DNA of 64,000 nucleotides from Tillandsia leiboldiana (GCA_029204045.2 CM055065.1:14797061-14861060); one strand, 5' to 3'. Shown: positions 32,932-45,709, counted from the stretch's first letter. A program made the numbers and translations. The notes: a model not told the origin generated them from the sequence alone.

Positions 32932-35179
32932 GGCTGCTTGTTGGGCTTTTGCCCCCCTTTCCCGAGCTCCCCTCCCGTCAGCCCCTTTAGAAAAGTTGAG
33001 ATCTTCGTGTTGCGCATCTTCTGGCAGAGGCATCGGAGCGCAGTGTGGCGATTTTTCATCGGAGGCCCGTTATCGTCGCAGTTTGATCTGAGAGGTCTAC
33101 AGAGCTACTCCTTCATTATTTTTGGACGATTTCTACGGCGTTAGAATCACGAGAGGTACGTCTTCGACTTTCGTGTTGATCATCTTGCTGGATTCAGGAG
33201 TTTATGACACGGTTTTCGAGGCATTTCTAAGCCGCTATTTCTGGTGGAGTTTTTGGACAGCGGCCCCTTGCCGGAATTTATCTCCGCACCCGAGTGTCGG
33301 ATTGAGACGAGCCTGTACACTTTTTGGATCTTCTCGTCGCAAGGATTATCATTGTATTTTTCCGGGATTTTTCTGAGGCTTGCCCGAAGGTATACTATTC
33401 CCCTTTTATCTGTGTTTGAGTTTACAGTTGTGTGGTTGTGAGTGTTTGCGCACCTGTACTGTGGAATTTGTAACTTGGCCTACGGGGCTCGGATTTGGGC
33501 GTGCAGGTACCCGTTTCGAAGGTCTCGACGAGACGCTCGCTGTGATATTTTTATTAGAATTTTCAGGGCACTTTCTGCAGGTGGAAATTTCAGATCTTCA
33601 GGACTGTCTTCTGCAGATTTTTGTACTTGGTTATTTTGTGGAATAAAGTGTAACCTTGGACCTTTTGTTGTACCCAGGAGTATTTGCGGATGTTTGTGAA
33701 CCCGTTGGTGTTGAGGATTAGTGGAGGTTGTTGCTTCTGGTGTTTTCAGCTGTGGAACTTCGGACAGTTAGCATTTTCAGGTGGGTGGCCTCGTCTTCAT
33801 GACCTATGGACTGTACATTAATTCTATCAGTGTAGGGACTTGCAGGTTGTAGATGTATTTTGTATAGCATGCTAGAATTTAGGAATTGATGTTCCTGATG
33901 CTGTTAGATGATCATGTGTTTATTGTCCTTCCCTACAAGCTGTTGATTATTGTTATCTTGGAACTGGACCTAGCACCCCGTCACATGTTGCATGTTTAAC
34001 CAGACTAGTAGAAAACCCTCACTTGGGCTAGGGTTATTTCTGCTTTAGATCCACACTTCTACCTTCCTGGACATAGTGTCCTTCCTCGCCCGGGTAGTGG
34101 GCCGAGTGGTCAGGTGTTATCTTTAGTGTGGGATGCATGTTACACTCGTGCTTGGGAGCAGAGTGGCGTCTGGTAGATGTAGTTGGTTGTTCATCTGTAG
34201 CGGGAGCCGTTTGGGTAGACGGCGGTCCCGAGATGTTTTATTTTTCTTGTTTTTCTGTCGCCGCTGTGTTAGTGGCAGCGGTATATCATGTTAGCAGGAC
34301 CTTAACCCAAACCTTTTGGACACACTTATGATTTTTGTCAACCAAATATTTTCTCTCTAAGCATCGTAGGGTCGCCTGAGTCTGTTCTTGTTTGATTGAC
34401 GAAGGCATTAGCCCTTCGAGGCTTAATATAAAATCAACTGTTTTCCTAAGAAGAACTAAAAATCATTAAATATGGATTTCTTACAGATCAGATGGCTTCA
34501 GTAAGAAATGTCACCTTTTTCCTATAATTAACCACCCGAGATGATTCGAGTGGTCTGGGTTCTAAGGTCTGCCTTTTTCTTGGGACGAGAACAACGGAGG
34601 CTATGCTAGAGCCTGTTCTTGTTTGATTTGGGTTGTAGGTTCTAGTCTTTCGGGGTTCCCGGACCCTTCATTGTGTCAGTGGTTGCGACTTCCCTGTTTG
34701 GCCTGTTGAGTCAGCTGTTCGCAGTGGAGCGATGTTGGCCTGTTGAGGCAGTTGTTCGCAGTAGATGCGACGTTTGGCCTGTTTTGCCTGTTGAGACAGT
34801 TTCTCGCAGTGGATGCGACTTTGTGCTATGAGTTGGTAGAGTGTGATCTAGGGTTTGTTTTTCTGATTTAGTGGTGGAGGTGGTTCTCCCACTTAGCTTT
34901 GAGGATCTTGGGGTTCTGGCAGATCGAGTCGTGGAGGATTCCCGACTCAGCCATGGGCGTGCTTTATCAGATTGAGTCGTTGAGGGTTCTCCGACATAGC
35001 TGTGAGAGTGTTTTGGGCTTTTCCTATTTGAGTCGAGGTTCTTTTTCCGACTGAGTTGTGCTTTGAGCTTGGAGTTACCGATCCGTTTGATCGTGGATCA
35101 TAGCCTGCATGAGCCACATTTGAGCTTGACAGAGATACTTTACAGAGATACTTGAGATGGGTTACTTTTTACTCGAGCG

Positions 35180-35209
35180 GGTCGCTCCCCTCGAGTGCCA
35201 CTCCGGAGT
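35180..35209 (+). promoter_or_regulatory. 30-bp LTR block, copy C
   Basis: Identical to the A and B copies over all 30 bases. It is about 2.25 kb downstream of the TATA box, so it lies in the transcribed leader rather than in U3. Confidence 0.75.
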
Positions 35210-35467
35210 AGGCGAGACCGGGTTGTTGTACCGGCGTGAGATTGAGCTTTTCTATCGCGACTTGTCGTTGCATTTGTCCCTCTGGCTGTGCTGGTGTTGG
35301 CAGTCATGGACGTCCTACGTAAGTCCGCTCCTCCGGGACGTAACTGCAGTAGGTTGGCGCAGGTTTGACTGGACCCGATGAGGCAGTCAGTTTAGATTGG
35401 GTGATCAGAGATGAGAGTTAGTTGTGGCATCATGTTCTTTCTGTTCCACTCTTTGAGCATCTAGATA

Positions 35468-35612
35468 GAGGCATAGTAGCTGTAGAGTTTACTTTTCCCA
35501 GCTTTCCTTACAGCACTGCATTTGTTGCTTTATGCCTCTAGTAGACTTAGTGGGCAGACCGTCGGGCTTGTTGGCGGCACCCACTGAGAACTACTGTGGG
35601 ATGTAGTTCTCA
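35468..35612 (+). other. Conserved hairpin set in LTR C
   Basis: Three inverted repeats follow one another: AGAGGCATA with TATGCCTCT; CTTAGTGGG with CCCACTGAG; GAACTAC with GTAGTTC. All five LTR families have the same three. In A the second stem is CCTAGTGGG with CCCACTAGG, so a C-G pair in A corresponds to T-A in C, a compensatory change. Confidence 0.6.
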
Positions 35613-35638
35613 CACCCGTCGTGGTGTCTTTCCCCAGG

Positions 35639-35709
35639 GACTTCTACTCTGGTTCCTGTTGTTCCTGTTGCTGATCCTTCTGACCGAGGCGAGGGAGTCG
35701 CGAGCTAGT
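35639..35709 (+). other. Putative short coding exon in LTR C
   Basis: Behind TGTCTTTCCCCAG the frame reads GTSTL then PVVPVADPSDRGEGVAS and ends at TAG 35707-35709. It aligns with the D and F peptides; gaps relative to them are whole codons. Confidence 0.5.
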
Positions 35710-36116
35710 TCCCTACCTGTCGTTGGAGTGTAGCGGTACCCCCTTTCAGAGGAGAGCTTCAGTAGATTAGTTATTTTATTTTCCTTCTTTGAGAGACTGA
35801 TGTAGTGAGGATTGTCTTGTATTGAGAGCCTGTACACTGATGTATTTATTGGTGATACCTCCCGGTTGAGTTCTGAGTTTGTATATGAGGATATTGTATG
35901 ATTATCATTTTTGGGAGACGGACATTGTTGTATTATTTCCAGTTGTACAGTGATTGATTTAGTTATACAGCAGATTTTTATTTATAGCTCTGATATCTGT
36001 TTAGCTGTAGTACTTTTCTTGCAGGTAGGACGCTTCGCCTATGCGGGTTTGGCATAGGTGGCGGATCTGTTGGCGAGCCGGGTCGCAGTTCGACCCCGGG
36101 GCGTGACAGATTAGAG

Positions 36117-36128
36117 TGGTATCAGAGC
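36117..36128 (+). other. Primer-binding site, gypsy C
   Basis: TGGTATCAGAGC, 8 bases after the LTR end. Confidence 0.95.
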
Positions 36129-36286
36129 CTAGGTTGTAGGTCATTGAGGACTTAGAAACCCTAGGCTTGTGGTTGGACATTAGGATGACTACGTGAGAGT
36201 CGTGACTTTTAGCGAGAGTCCTGATCGAGTTTTGTACCTCTCCCAAGAGACGGGATGAGTGATTGGCATGTTTATGCTCCTAAGCG

Positions 36287-36312
36287 ATTATGTTGGCTGC
36301 AGACAACATAAT
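36287..36312 (+). other. Dimerisation-signal-like hairpin, gypsy C leader
   Basis: A 9-bp stem, ATTATGTTG with CAACATAAT, around the loop GCTGCAGA. It starts 158 nt after the PBS. It is perfectly preserved although the downstream coding region is wrecked. Confidence 0.62.
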
Positions 36313-36399
36313 GCTGTGGAATTGATAACATGTCTTAGACTTTCGCTGGATTGGGTCGTATGGTTGTTTGTCCTGATGTTTGTTATTGTGCAGTGGTCT

Positions 36400-38110
36400 A
36401 CGATGCTTATGAGACGTCGTGCAGTGAGGAATGCGCTTTCCGCATCTGATTAGTAACCCGAGCAGCGGGAGGCAGAGCTATCAGAGCAGAGCGAGACCCA
36501 AGAGTTATGGATCCAGATGGCACAGATGTCGGAGGCTGTCCGATGCCAGAGGAGGCCATGGAACGTTTGATGCGCTTGTTGGAGCAGAGAGCACAGTTAA
36601 TTGTAGTACCGCTTGAGTGTCATCCAGTACTTTCTTCCTATGCAGTGGTATCTTCAGTTGTACCAGTGGCGCCGATGGAGCGAGCAGCCCCCTCCGTGCC
36701 GACGAGCAGTGCCGAGGCACCGAGGCAGGGTGATAGTGGATAGTAGCTGAGCTTCGGGACGTCATTGGTCGATGGAGCCAGTCCCGGCAGTCTGAACCAT
36801 CCCGATTCACAGGTTTGAGTTGGAGCCTTTGTAGGCAAATTGGGGTTGGTGGTGATGGAAGACTATCTGAGAGCCTTCATGTGCTAGGGAGTTTATACAG
36901 TTTGTTGAACTGCACGCTCCAGGTTTCGAGGGACAAGGCGCATAGGATATGTTTGACGGGAATGGTTTTGCGCCAGGATACCTTTCAGTTAGTTGGTCCC
37001 TCCGTTTTGGATTATTGACACTTCGATGGGTAGGCTTTGTGTGTGGAGCGTGGCGTGCAGTTCCTTTGGATAGGGATCTGCCGCCAGAGGCGAGTTCTGG
37101 ATATCGGCGCTTGGCGTCGGTGATGGAGGACAGACTGACCGGAGAGGCATTTCTGATCTCCTTACCTGGATGGCGAATTTTTGAGATGCCAGAGATCGGT
37201 GGACCCCGATGGCAGCATCAGCATCTATATCAGAGTAGCGCAGCGGTAGCGTGGATTTGTTATCTGCGGAGGACTTTTACGTCGCCTTAATGTGAGCAGA
37301 GACAGAGGTCGTGCTCCTTTGGGATAGTCCTGATTTTCAGGCAGACTGAGCAACGACCACTTTCGTCGAGCGGATGGCGCAGTTGCAGAAATCTGATGGG
37401 TCGAGGGGTCTGTTTGACCTAGTGCCACGCCGTTGGTGCACGGTGGTGATGCCACGTCGTTGATACACGACTGTGAGGGTACGATTATGGTTCGAGTGTA
37501 GACAGGTCCGGGTGGTATCTAGGACCTTTGATGGAGTCATACTCCGGCAGTTATTGTATGGTGCGAGTACCTACTTGGAATCAGACAGCCGAGGACCTTG
37601 CCTAGATGGCGTTCAGGACACGGTAGGGCATCATGAGCTCTTAGTGAGGGTAATTGGATTGATTAATGCCCTGCCACAATTTTTTTTTGATTTGAGGATT
37701 TGTGCTCCAGCTGTACTTGATTGCATTGGTAACAAGATCCTCCAGGGATATTTTGATCTACTCCCAGAGCGACCGGAGCACGAGGAGCACTTGTAGATGT
37801 GCTACCATGCCCGTGTGGATAAAGCTGTATGCCAAGTTATTGTGATACAAGTTTTAGCTCCAAGTGCATGCCTTCTTGGGTCACCTTATTCCAGCCATTA
37901 GGGTGGCGGTGAAATTCGGCCAAGATGGATGCTATCTGAGATTGGCCGAGACTGACATCTATTGTCGAGACGAGAAGCTTCCTGGACTGGGCAGTGCCAG
38001 CAGACCTGGACGAATGGATGATTAGGCTGATACCAGCGACGATTTTAGCATCGCCAGTGATGGGAGATGGATTTGCGGTTACAGTGATGCCTCCCATAGT
38101 GGCTTTGGAG
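36400..38110 (+). pseudogene. Gypsy C gag-pol remnants
   Basis: Short colinear pieces of the Tekay polyprotein remain. There is a gag start region (36405-36450); a gag piece with LLEQRAQLIVV and following Pro/Val-rich sequence (36570-36740); a capsid piece (LLNCTLQVSRDKAHRICL) near 36905-36955; RT pieces near 37590-37800, including EHEEHL; a connection piece with AFLGH near 37867; and an RNase H piece around 38050-38105. All are riddled with substitutions, stops, frameshifts and deletions; zinc knuckles, protease core and integrase are not seen. It cannot make any functional product. Confidence 0.75.
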
Positions 38111-38788
38111 TTACAGTAGATTATTGTTGGGCATTCAGTATCACCCCGACAGGGCCACTGTGGTGGCGGATACCTGGAGCCGGATAGCTTTTCGGGGTTG
38201 AGTTTAATGGTTCCACAGCTGGCGCGGTGTGGACTATTGAGGTAAACATGGCTTCTGGTTGTGTCTCTAAGGGTTCCTTTGGATGATAGACCGCGGCTGA
38301 GTAGTTCACTCAGATGGTCAGGATTCGGGAGTGACCGAGTGAGGACCCCTCCTTGTTTGAGCTCTTTTCTTATGGGTTGGTCGTGGGGTATGCTTCGGTT
38401 GCCTTGGTTGTGTTGACACAGGATGTGTTTGGTGCGTATTGCACTTGTTGGTTAATTTGTTTTCCCCTAGCTTTTGGCGGAGCCCGGTGGTGTTTCACGT
38501 CTCAGCTCAGGATTTTTTCCTTTTGGATCTCTCGCCATGATTGACTCGCCCCTTTTGCGATCTGTGGTGTTTGTGGTACGAAGGACGCCCGTTGCGAATT
38601 CTGGCCGTGAGGTGGGGAAATTGCGCCAATCGGGCCTTGCCGTTTTGGGTTATTGTTGTCTTTGGCGTTGTAATCACGGGGCGGGGGGGTAGCGGTGACT
38701 AGGAGCTGGAGACGGGGGACGTTGAGTACCTACCCTTGTTTTGTGGAACCTTTTGGGTTGAGCTAGTTTCGAGGACGAAACTTTCTTT
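38111..38788 (+). other. Gypsy C 3' non-coding interior
   Basis: I find no coding remnants here. The end contains GAGGACGAAACTTTCTTTTA, the standard run-in to the purine tract in these elements. Confidence 0.6.
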
Positions 38789-38802
38789 TAGTGGGGGAGG
38801 AA
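38789..38802 (+). other. Polypurine tract, gypsy C
   Basis: TAGTGGGGGAGGAA directly before the 3' LTR start TGTGAGGACCC. Confidence 0.85.
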
Positions 38803-40513
38803 TGTGAGGACCCGATATTCCCACGTTTGGATTACTGTTGGATTTGGTGACTTCTGGAGACCCAGTTGAGTGTTTGAGGTGTTTGCGCGCATATTGGACC
38901 CAAGATTTGGACCTCGGCATGAAAAACGGATCAAGTTTGCTTTCCCGGAATTTTTGAGAAATTTTAGAAGTGGAATTGGCAAATCGGACAGCGGATTTGG
39001 ATTCAGCGCGCGAAAACGCTCAAGATGGACTATTTACTTATGTTTTTTTCGGAGCCCGGATGACCCGGCACCGGATTTTCGAGGTTCGACGGCACTGTTC
39101 CGGCGGCCGGAGAGGTGGCCGGCCGCGCGGCGGGCGGCGGAGCGCGGCGGTTGCCGCTGCAGGGCGCGCGGTCCACCGCGGAGGCGTGCACCCGGGCGCT
39201 CTGCCACGTGGCGCCTCCCGGTTGCGGTCGCAGTGGGCGCGGTCCACGGAAAAGGCGGGTGCACGGTGGACCGGGGGTGGACACGTGGCAGATCGTGGTT
39301 GGTGCGGTGTTGTGCGCACGTCCACGGGGTCGGGTACGGTACCTCGGCCGCGTGCCCCCGACAGGCGCGCGTGTGCGCACGTGGGGCGCGACGTGGGCGC
39401 GCTGACACGCGGCGCCCGGCGTGGGCGCCACTTGTCGGCCACCGCTTCGGCACGTGGCGCATGCCGTTGGCCCAAACAGCTGTTTGCTGTTTGGGTGGAC
39501 GCGTGGCGGGCCCCCTGAGGGACTTCCGGGCATGAACAGTAACAGGCCGGGCCCGTTACTGTAAAGCCCAGAATTTCCGGGGCGCCCGGTTTTTGGCCCA
39601 AAAGTCCAATTGGTGGATTTTCGGGCTGAGCCTATAAATAGCTGCTTGTGGGGGCTTTTGCCCCCCTTCCCGAGCTCCCCTCCCCTCAGCCCTTTTCGAA
39701 AAGTTGGAGATCTTTGTGTTGTGCATCTTCTGGCAGAGGCCCGATTTTTTGGAAGCCGCGCGACGGCGACGCTTCGGCCATCGGAGCGCAGTGTGGCGAT
39801 TTTCATCGGAGGCCCTTATCGTCGCAGTTTGATCTGAGAGGTCTACAGAGCTACTCCTCAGTATTTTGGACATTTCTGCGGCGTTGGAATCACGAGAGGT
39901 ACAGCTTCGACTTTCGTGTTGATCATCTTGCTGGATTCAGAGTTTATGACACGTTTTTGAGGCATTTCTAAGCCGCTGTTTTCTGGTGGAGTTTTTTGGA
40001 CAGCGGCCCTTGCCGGAATTTTTATCTCCCAACCCGAGTGTCGGATTGAGACGAGCCTATACACTTTTTGGATCTACTCGTCGCAAGGATTATCATTGTA
40101 TTTTCCGGGATTTTTCTGAGGCTTGCCCGAAGGTATACTATTCCCCTTTTATCTGTGTTTGAGTTTACAGTTGTGTGGTTGTGAGTGTTTGCGCACTGTA
40201 CTGTGGAATTTGTAACTTGCCTACGGGGCTCGGATTTGGGCGTGCAGGTACCCTTTCGAAGGTCTCGACGAGACGCTCGCTGTGATATTTTATCGGAATT
40301 TTCAAGGGCACTTTCTACATGTGGAAATTTCAGATCTTCAGACTGTCTTCTGCAGATTTTTGTACTTGGTTATTTGTGGAATAGATGTACCTTGGACCTT
40401 TTGTTGTACCCAGGAGTTTTCGGATGTTTTGGAACCCGTTGGTGTTGAGGATTAGTGGAGGTTGTTGCTTCTGGTGTTTTCAGCTGTGGAAACTCCGACA
40501 GTTAGCATTTTTC
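38803..40513 (+). mobile_element. Gypsy C 3' LTR, cut by assembly gap
   Basis: 1.71 kb matching 32095-33780 of the 5' LTR. It contains the GC-rich motif cluster (39110-39460) and the TATA box at 39634-39641. It ends abruptly in the N run; about 2.3 kb of LTR is missing. Differences from the 5' LTR are mostly one-base indels. Confidence 0.88.
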
Positions 40514-40613
40514 NNNNNNNNNNNNNNNNNNNNNNNNNNNNNNNNNNNNNNNNNNNNNNNNNNNNNNNNNNNNNNNNNNNNNNNNNNNNNNNNNNNNNNN
40601 NNNNNNNNNNNNN
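40514..40613. other. Assembly gap of 100 N between gypsy C and gypsy D
   Basis: Exactly 100 N. By comparison with complete LTRs the gap must hide about 2.3 kb of C's 3' LTR and about 3.3 kb of D's 3' LTR, plus whatever lay between. Confidence 0.97.
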
Positions 40614-40676
40614 CACAACACTAGGTGTTGTAGACAGTGGATTCACCAGGAAAGCTGCACGGGTTTAGGGTCTCTA
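40614..40676 (-). mobile_element. Gypsy D 3' LTR stub
   Basis: 63 bp matching the start of D's 5' LTR at 49184-49246 (CAACACTAGGTGTTGTAGAC and onward) almost exactly. A C run at 40677-40686 corresponds to the purine tract on the minus strand, and AAGTTTCGTCCCCGAAAC follows. Confidence 0.8.
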
Positions 40677-40777
40677 CCCCCCCCCACTAAAAGGAAGTTT
40701 CGTCCCCGAAACAATGAAAGAACAACAGACGTACCTCAACCGGAAGTCTCGAACAGGAAAAGGGTATGAATCCCGCA

Positions 40778-43700
40778 TCACCGTCTCCAGCTCCCAAGTA
40801 GCCTCTCGCTCCTCGTGATTGCTCCACAGGATCTCACATACGGAATGGCCCTGTTGCGCAATTCCCTCTCCTCACGAGCAAGAATTCGCAACGGGCGCTC
40901 CTCATAACCAAGATCCTCGCCAATCTCCAAGGAAGTGAAGTCGATCACGTGCGAAGGGTCGAAAACATATCTCCTCAAAGCCGAGACGTGGAAGACGTCC
41001 TGAACTCCGGCCAGGCGTGGTGGAAGGGCAACCCTATAAGCCACTGGGCCAATCCTCTCAAGTACTTCGAAGGGTCCAATGAAGCGGGACTGAGCTTCCC
41101 CCGAACTCTGAATCTCCTGACCCCTTTCGAAGGCGAGACCTTCAAAAAGACATGATCCCCAATCTGAAACTCTAGGTCTCGCCGTCGAGTATCAGCGTAG
41201 CTCCTCTGACGACTCTGGGCTATCTCGAGGTGTCGGCGAACTGATTGGACCTTCTCCTCTGCCTCCAACAATAATTCCGGTCCCAAAGTCCTCCTCTCAC
41301 CCACGTCACTCCAATGCAAGGGCGACCGGCACTTGCGTCCATACAACGCCTCAAACGGAGCCATCTGAATGCTCGCTTGATAGCTATTGTTGTACGCAAA
41401 CTCAACCAGTGCTAAGTGCCGATACCACCCTCCTCCAAAATCCATCACGCACGCTCTCAACCATGTCCTCGAGAGTCTGTATGGTGCGCTCCGACTGTCC
41501 ATCGGTCTGTGGGTGGAAAGCAGTGCTAAATCTGAGCTGGGTCCCCAAGGCTGAATGTAGACTCCCCCAGAAACGTGATACAAACCTCGGGTCCCTGTCT
41601 GATACGATCGAGGCGGGTATACCGTGCAGCCTCACTATCTCATCCAAGTACAACTGTGCCAGACGATCCAACGACCAAGTCATCTGTACAGGCAAGAAGT
41701 GTGCAGACTTGGTGAGTCTATCAACGATAACCATATAGCATCGGCCCCACTCTGCGCCCTCGGCAGTCCCGTGATGAAGTCCATGGTGATGTGGTCCCAC
41801 TTCCACTCGGGAATTGGAAGACTCTGTAACTTGCCAGCAGGAACACGGTGCTCCGCCTTCACTTGCTGACAAGTTAAACAATGAGCCACAAATCTTCCAA
41901 TATCCCGCTTCATTCCAGGCCACCAAAAATGTGCCTTGAGGTCCTTATACATCTTAGTACCACCTGGATGAATGGTATAAGGTGTATAATGGGCCTCCCT
42001 CAAAACCTGATCTCTGAGCTCAATGTCCAAAGGCACACATACTCGGTCCCTGTACCGCAGTACTCCCGAGCTATCCACTGCAAAATCCCCTATCTGATCG
42101 GCCAGAATCTGCGATCTAATCCTCGTCAAGTGGGGGTCCTCACTCTGTGTCTCTCTAATCCTGTCCAACAGAGTGGGCTGCAAGACCATGGACATGAGTC
42201 TAGCAGAGACCCCAGGGGATACTACCTCTATCTGTAGGCGTCTCAACTGCTCTACAAGCGGTGGCTGCTGTGTAATCAACATGCTCAAGCTCTGTGCTGA
42301 CCCTCCTACTCAAGCATCTGCTACTACATTGGCCTTGCCGGGATGATAAAGGATGCTCACATCATAGTCCTTTAATAACTCCAACCACCGGCGTTGCCTC
42401 AAATTCAGTTCCTTTTGAGTAAACAAGTACTTTAAACTCTTATGATCTGTGTAAATTTCGCAGTGCTCCCCGTAGAGGTAATGCCGCCACAACTTCAGCG
42501 CAAATACCACGGCTGCAAGCTCCAAATCATGAGTAGGGTAATTCTTCTCATAATCCTTTAACTGCCGTGAAGCATAAGCAATTACCCTACCATGCTGCAT
42601 CAAAACACATCCCAAGCCGCTGTGAGAGGCGTCACTATAAATCACGAATCCATCGCCCATCACTGGTAGTGCTAGAACTGGTGCCGAGATCAATCTTCTC
42701 TTGAGCTCCTCAAAACTCTCTTGGCACCGCTCAGTCCACACAAACTTAATCCCCTTCCTGGTCAAACTGGTAAGGGGAGTAGAGAGCTTCGCAAAGCCCT
42801 CTACAAACCGACGGTAATAACCTGCTAATCCAAGAAAGCTACGGACCTCAGTAACCGTCGTCGGTCTAGGCCAATCCCGAACTGCATCAATCTTCGTCGG
42901 GTCCACTGCCACTCCTGCGGCTGATACAATGTGGCCTAGAAATGCAACCTCCCAAAGCCAAAATTCGCACTTTTTTAACTTGGCATACAGCTCCTTCTCT
43001 CGCAGAAGCTGCAGCACTATCCTCAAGTGCTCCTCATGCTCTATATCACTTCGGGAGTAAATCAGGATGTCGTCAATGAACACAACGACAAACCGGTCCA
43101 AGTACGGCTGAAATACCCGGTTCATTAAATCCATAAATGCGGCAGGGGCATTAGTTAGACCAAAAGGCATAACAGTAAACTCATAATGCCCATACCGGGA
43201 TCTAAAAGCCGTCTTGGAGATGTCCTCGGCCCTCACCCTCAACTGGTGGTAACCTGACTGGAGATCAATCTTGGAGAACACAGACGCTCCCTGTAACTGA
43301 TCAAACAGATCATCAATCCGTGGAAGGGGGTACTTGTTCCGGATGGTCACTTTATTCAGCTCTCTGTAGTCGACACATAATCGAAGCGACCCATCCTTCT
43401 TCTTCACAAATAAAACAGGCGCTCCCCACGGAGATACACTGGGCCTCACAAAGCCCACATCCATCAAGTCCTGCAACTGGGCCTTCAGCTCTCTCAGCTC
43501 GGCAGGTGCCATCCTATAGGGTGCCTTCGAGATAGGTGCGGTTCCTGGAACCACATCAATCACAAACTCAATCTCCCTCTCCGGCGGCATGGTCGACAAC
43601 TCTGAGGGAAACACATCTGGGAACTCGCGGACAATAGGAATATCCTCGAGTCCCAGTGCCGCCGTAGGCACCTCCACAATCGTCGCCAGGAAGGCGGTAC

Positions 43701-45591
43701 AACCCCTACTCATCATCCGCCGGCCTCTCGCCGAAGAAATAGTCATGGCAAATAAGGTACTCTGGCAGCCTCTGAAAACGAACTCCTCCTGTCTCGGCTC
43801 GCGGAGGGTCACCGTCCTCTCTCTGCAGTCAATGGTGGCGAAATACCGAGCTAACCAATCCATGCCAAGTACCACGTCGAAATCCTGGAGCTGCCGCAAG
43901 ACGAGCAAGTCTGCCGGCAGGACCCAGGGTCCCAACTGTACCGGGCAATCCCTACAACACTCCTCGACATGCAAGACATGGTCTGGAATCTGAACCTCTA
44001 ATGCATGCGATAATGAAACTACCTCTATACCATGTAGGGATGCAAATGCTCTAGTAATAAATGAATGCGATGCACCGGTATCAAAAAGAGCATGAGTACG
44101 AACTGCAGAAATCAAAATAGTACCTGCGACGACATGATCGGCTGCTGAAGCATCCTCAACCTGGGCGGCATAGACTCGCCCGCTCTGCGCCGGGGGACGT
44201 CGCTCTGACTGTCGCGAAGAGGAAGAAGCCTGATCAGGCCTACCATAGGCCACAGAAGGCCCTGCTGTCATGTGAGGAGCAGAAGGTGCTGAGGCCGCGG
44301 AAGGAGCTGGAGGACCTGCCCTGGGGCATGAACTCTGAATGTGACCGGCCTGTCCACAACGGAAACAACGGCCGTGTCTCTGCTGACAATGCATCGGTAA
44401 GTGCGGCCCTCCACAAAAGACACATCGCTCCTGACAGGGCTGCCGCGAAGTCTGCTGCTGCTGAGATGACTGCTGAGGTCGAGGCGGACGACGCTGCTAC
44501 GAAGACTGATGAGATGATCCAGGTCTCTGGCGCCCCTGGCGTCCACAACCCTGAGGATGGAATCGTGGGGGTCTCGGGGGTCCCTGCCTACTCGACTGCC
44601 CCTCATCCACCGGCGCCGGGCGCTTCGCCCCAGGAGTCCCTACAGGGGCTGGAGCCACCTCATCCATAACTACCTCTCTAGACTCAACATATAACGCCTG
44701 CTCCATCGAGGCCTCTAATGTCTGCAATCTGCGGGAGCGAACAAGCTGATAAATGTCCCGGCGCAGCCCCCGCTCAAACATGTAAACCTGGTGAGCCTCA
44801 TCCCTGGCCACGTGAGGCATACTAGCCAACAGCTGATTGAAGTTAGCTATGTACACATGCACGGGCCTATCTCCCTGGCGGAGATTCCTCAGCTGCTCCT
44901 CCAGTCTCTGACGTACACTCTCAGGAAAGAAGGCCCCCAGAAGAAGTCTGCGGAACTCCGCCCAAGGAAGAATCTGTGTCCCAGACGGACCAGCAGGCCG
45001 CACACGCCGCCACCAAGCCTCGGCGTTGCCCTCCAGATAATGCGCTGCCAAGAAGACCCGAAACCGATCGTCGACGAATAAACTCTCAAAGTGACGCTCC
45101 AAGGCCGTAACCCAAGTCTCGGCCTCCCATGGCTCAGCACCCAGACCAGAGAAACGGGGTGGATCGAACCGACGGAACCTCATCAAGAGATCGACCGCTG
45201 CCTGCTGCTCAAAAGAAGTAAAAGGGCCCGACGACTCAGACGGTGGTCTGCAGGAAACCGGCTCGACAGGAACAGCTGGTGCTGACGGAACCACAGGGGG
45301 CGCTGCCGCTGGCGAAGAGGGCACAGGCGAACTCTCAGGGGGTGCTACCACAGGCTGCGACCTCTGCTCTAACATAAGCATCATCCGACCCAAGGCCTCC
45401 TCCTGGCGTCGGGAAGCCTCCTCCTGGCGTCGGGAAGTCTCCTCCTGGCGCTGAACAGCCTCAGACATCTGTGCCAACTGGGCACGAAGCTCCAAAACCT
45501 CTCTCTGCTGTCCCTGCCCCGAGTCCTCCGGCTCGGGCTCAGAGGAAGAAGGCTGCGAACGCGTCGACATCGTGCGTCGCGGAGGCATCAC
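40778..45591 (-). pseudogene. gag-pol: Gypsy D gag-pol, nearly complete
   Basis: Minus-strand Tekay-type polyprotein in the usual order. Gag has a three-fold RRQEE repeat near the N terminus. Zinc knuckles are CVFCGGPHLPMHC and CFRCGQAGHIQSSC. Protease LFDTGASHSF, RT VVFIDDILIYS, RNase H SDASHSGLG and TDHKSLKYLF, an integrase H-H-C-C finger ending CLTCQQVKAEH, core SDRDPRF and QTDGQSERT, and a chromodomain (RPLRILAREERELR) follow. Breaks: an in-frame TAG at 44497-44499; a local double shift at 42285-42315, after GKANVVADA; shifts near 41740, 41460 and 41045; and one inside the chromodomain near 40830. Start ATG is 45591 or 45588. All key catalytic residues are present, so some single-base shifts may be assembly errors. 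Confidence 0.93.
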
Positions 45592-45683
45592 CCGCCTGAG
45601 GGAAGAAGAGAAACAGTCAGAACCCCAAACAAAACACGACCCAATCTAGCGAAAGCCAAAGGGCATGTCCCCCTTCCCATAGT

Positions 45684-45709
45684 ACTATGTTGTCTGCAGC
45701 CAACATAGT
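45684..45709 (-). other. Dimerisation-signal-like hairpin, gypsy D leader
   Basis: On the minus strand ACTATGTTG pairs with CAACATAGT around GCTGCAGA. Compared with A, B and C the T-A pair near the base of the stem is C-G here, a compensatory change. Confidence 0.62.

Larger units (their letters stand above)
32095..36108 (+). mobile_element. Gypsy C 5' LTR
   Basis: 4,014 bp, starting TGTGAGGACCC and ending GGGGCGTGACA, followed by the PBS. U3 includes a GC-rich part (about 32380-32760) with repeated GGTCCACGG and CACGTG motifs. A TATA box lies at 32924-32931, so the transcribed leader before the PBS would be about 3.1 kb. Its first 1.7 kb is nearly identical to the 3' LTR, differing mainly by one-base indels in homopolymers. 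Confidence 0.88.

Noticed and set aside
35157..35381. 74-codon frame in LTR C containing the 30-bp block
   Set aside because: The block is conserved as DNA, but the frame around it is not kept in A, B or D.
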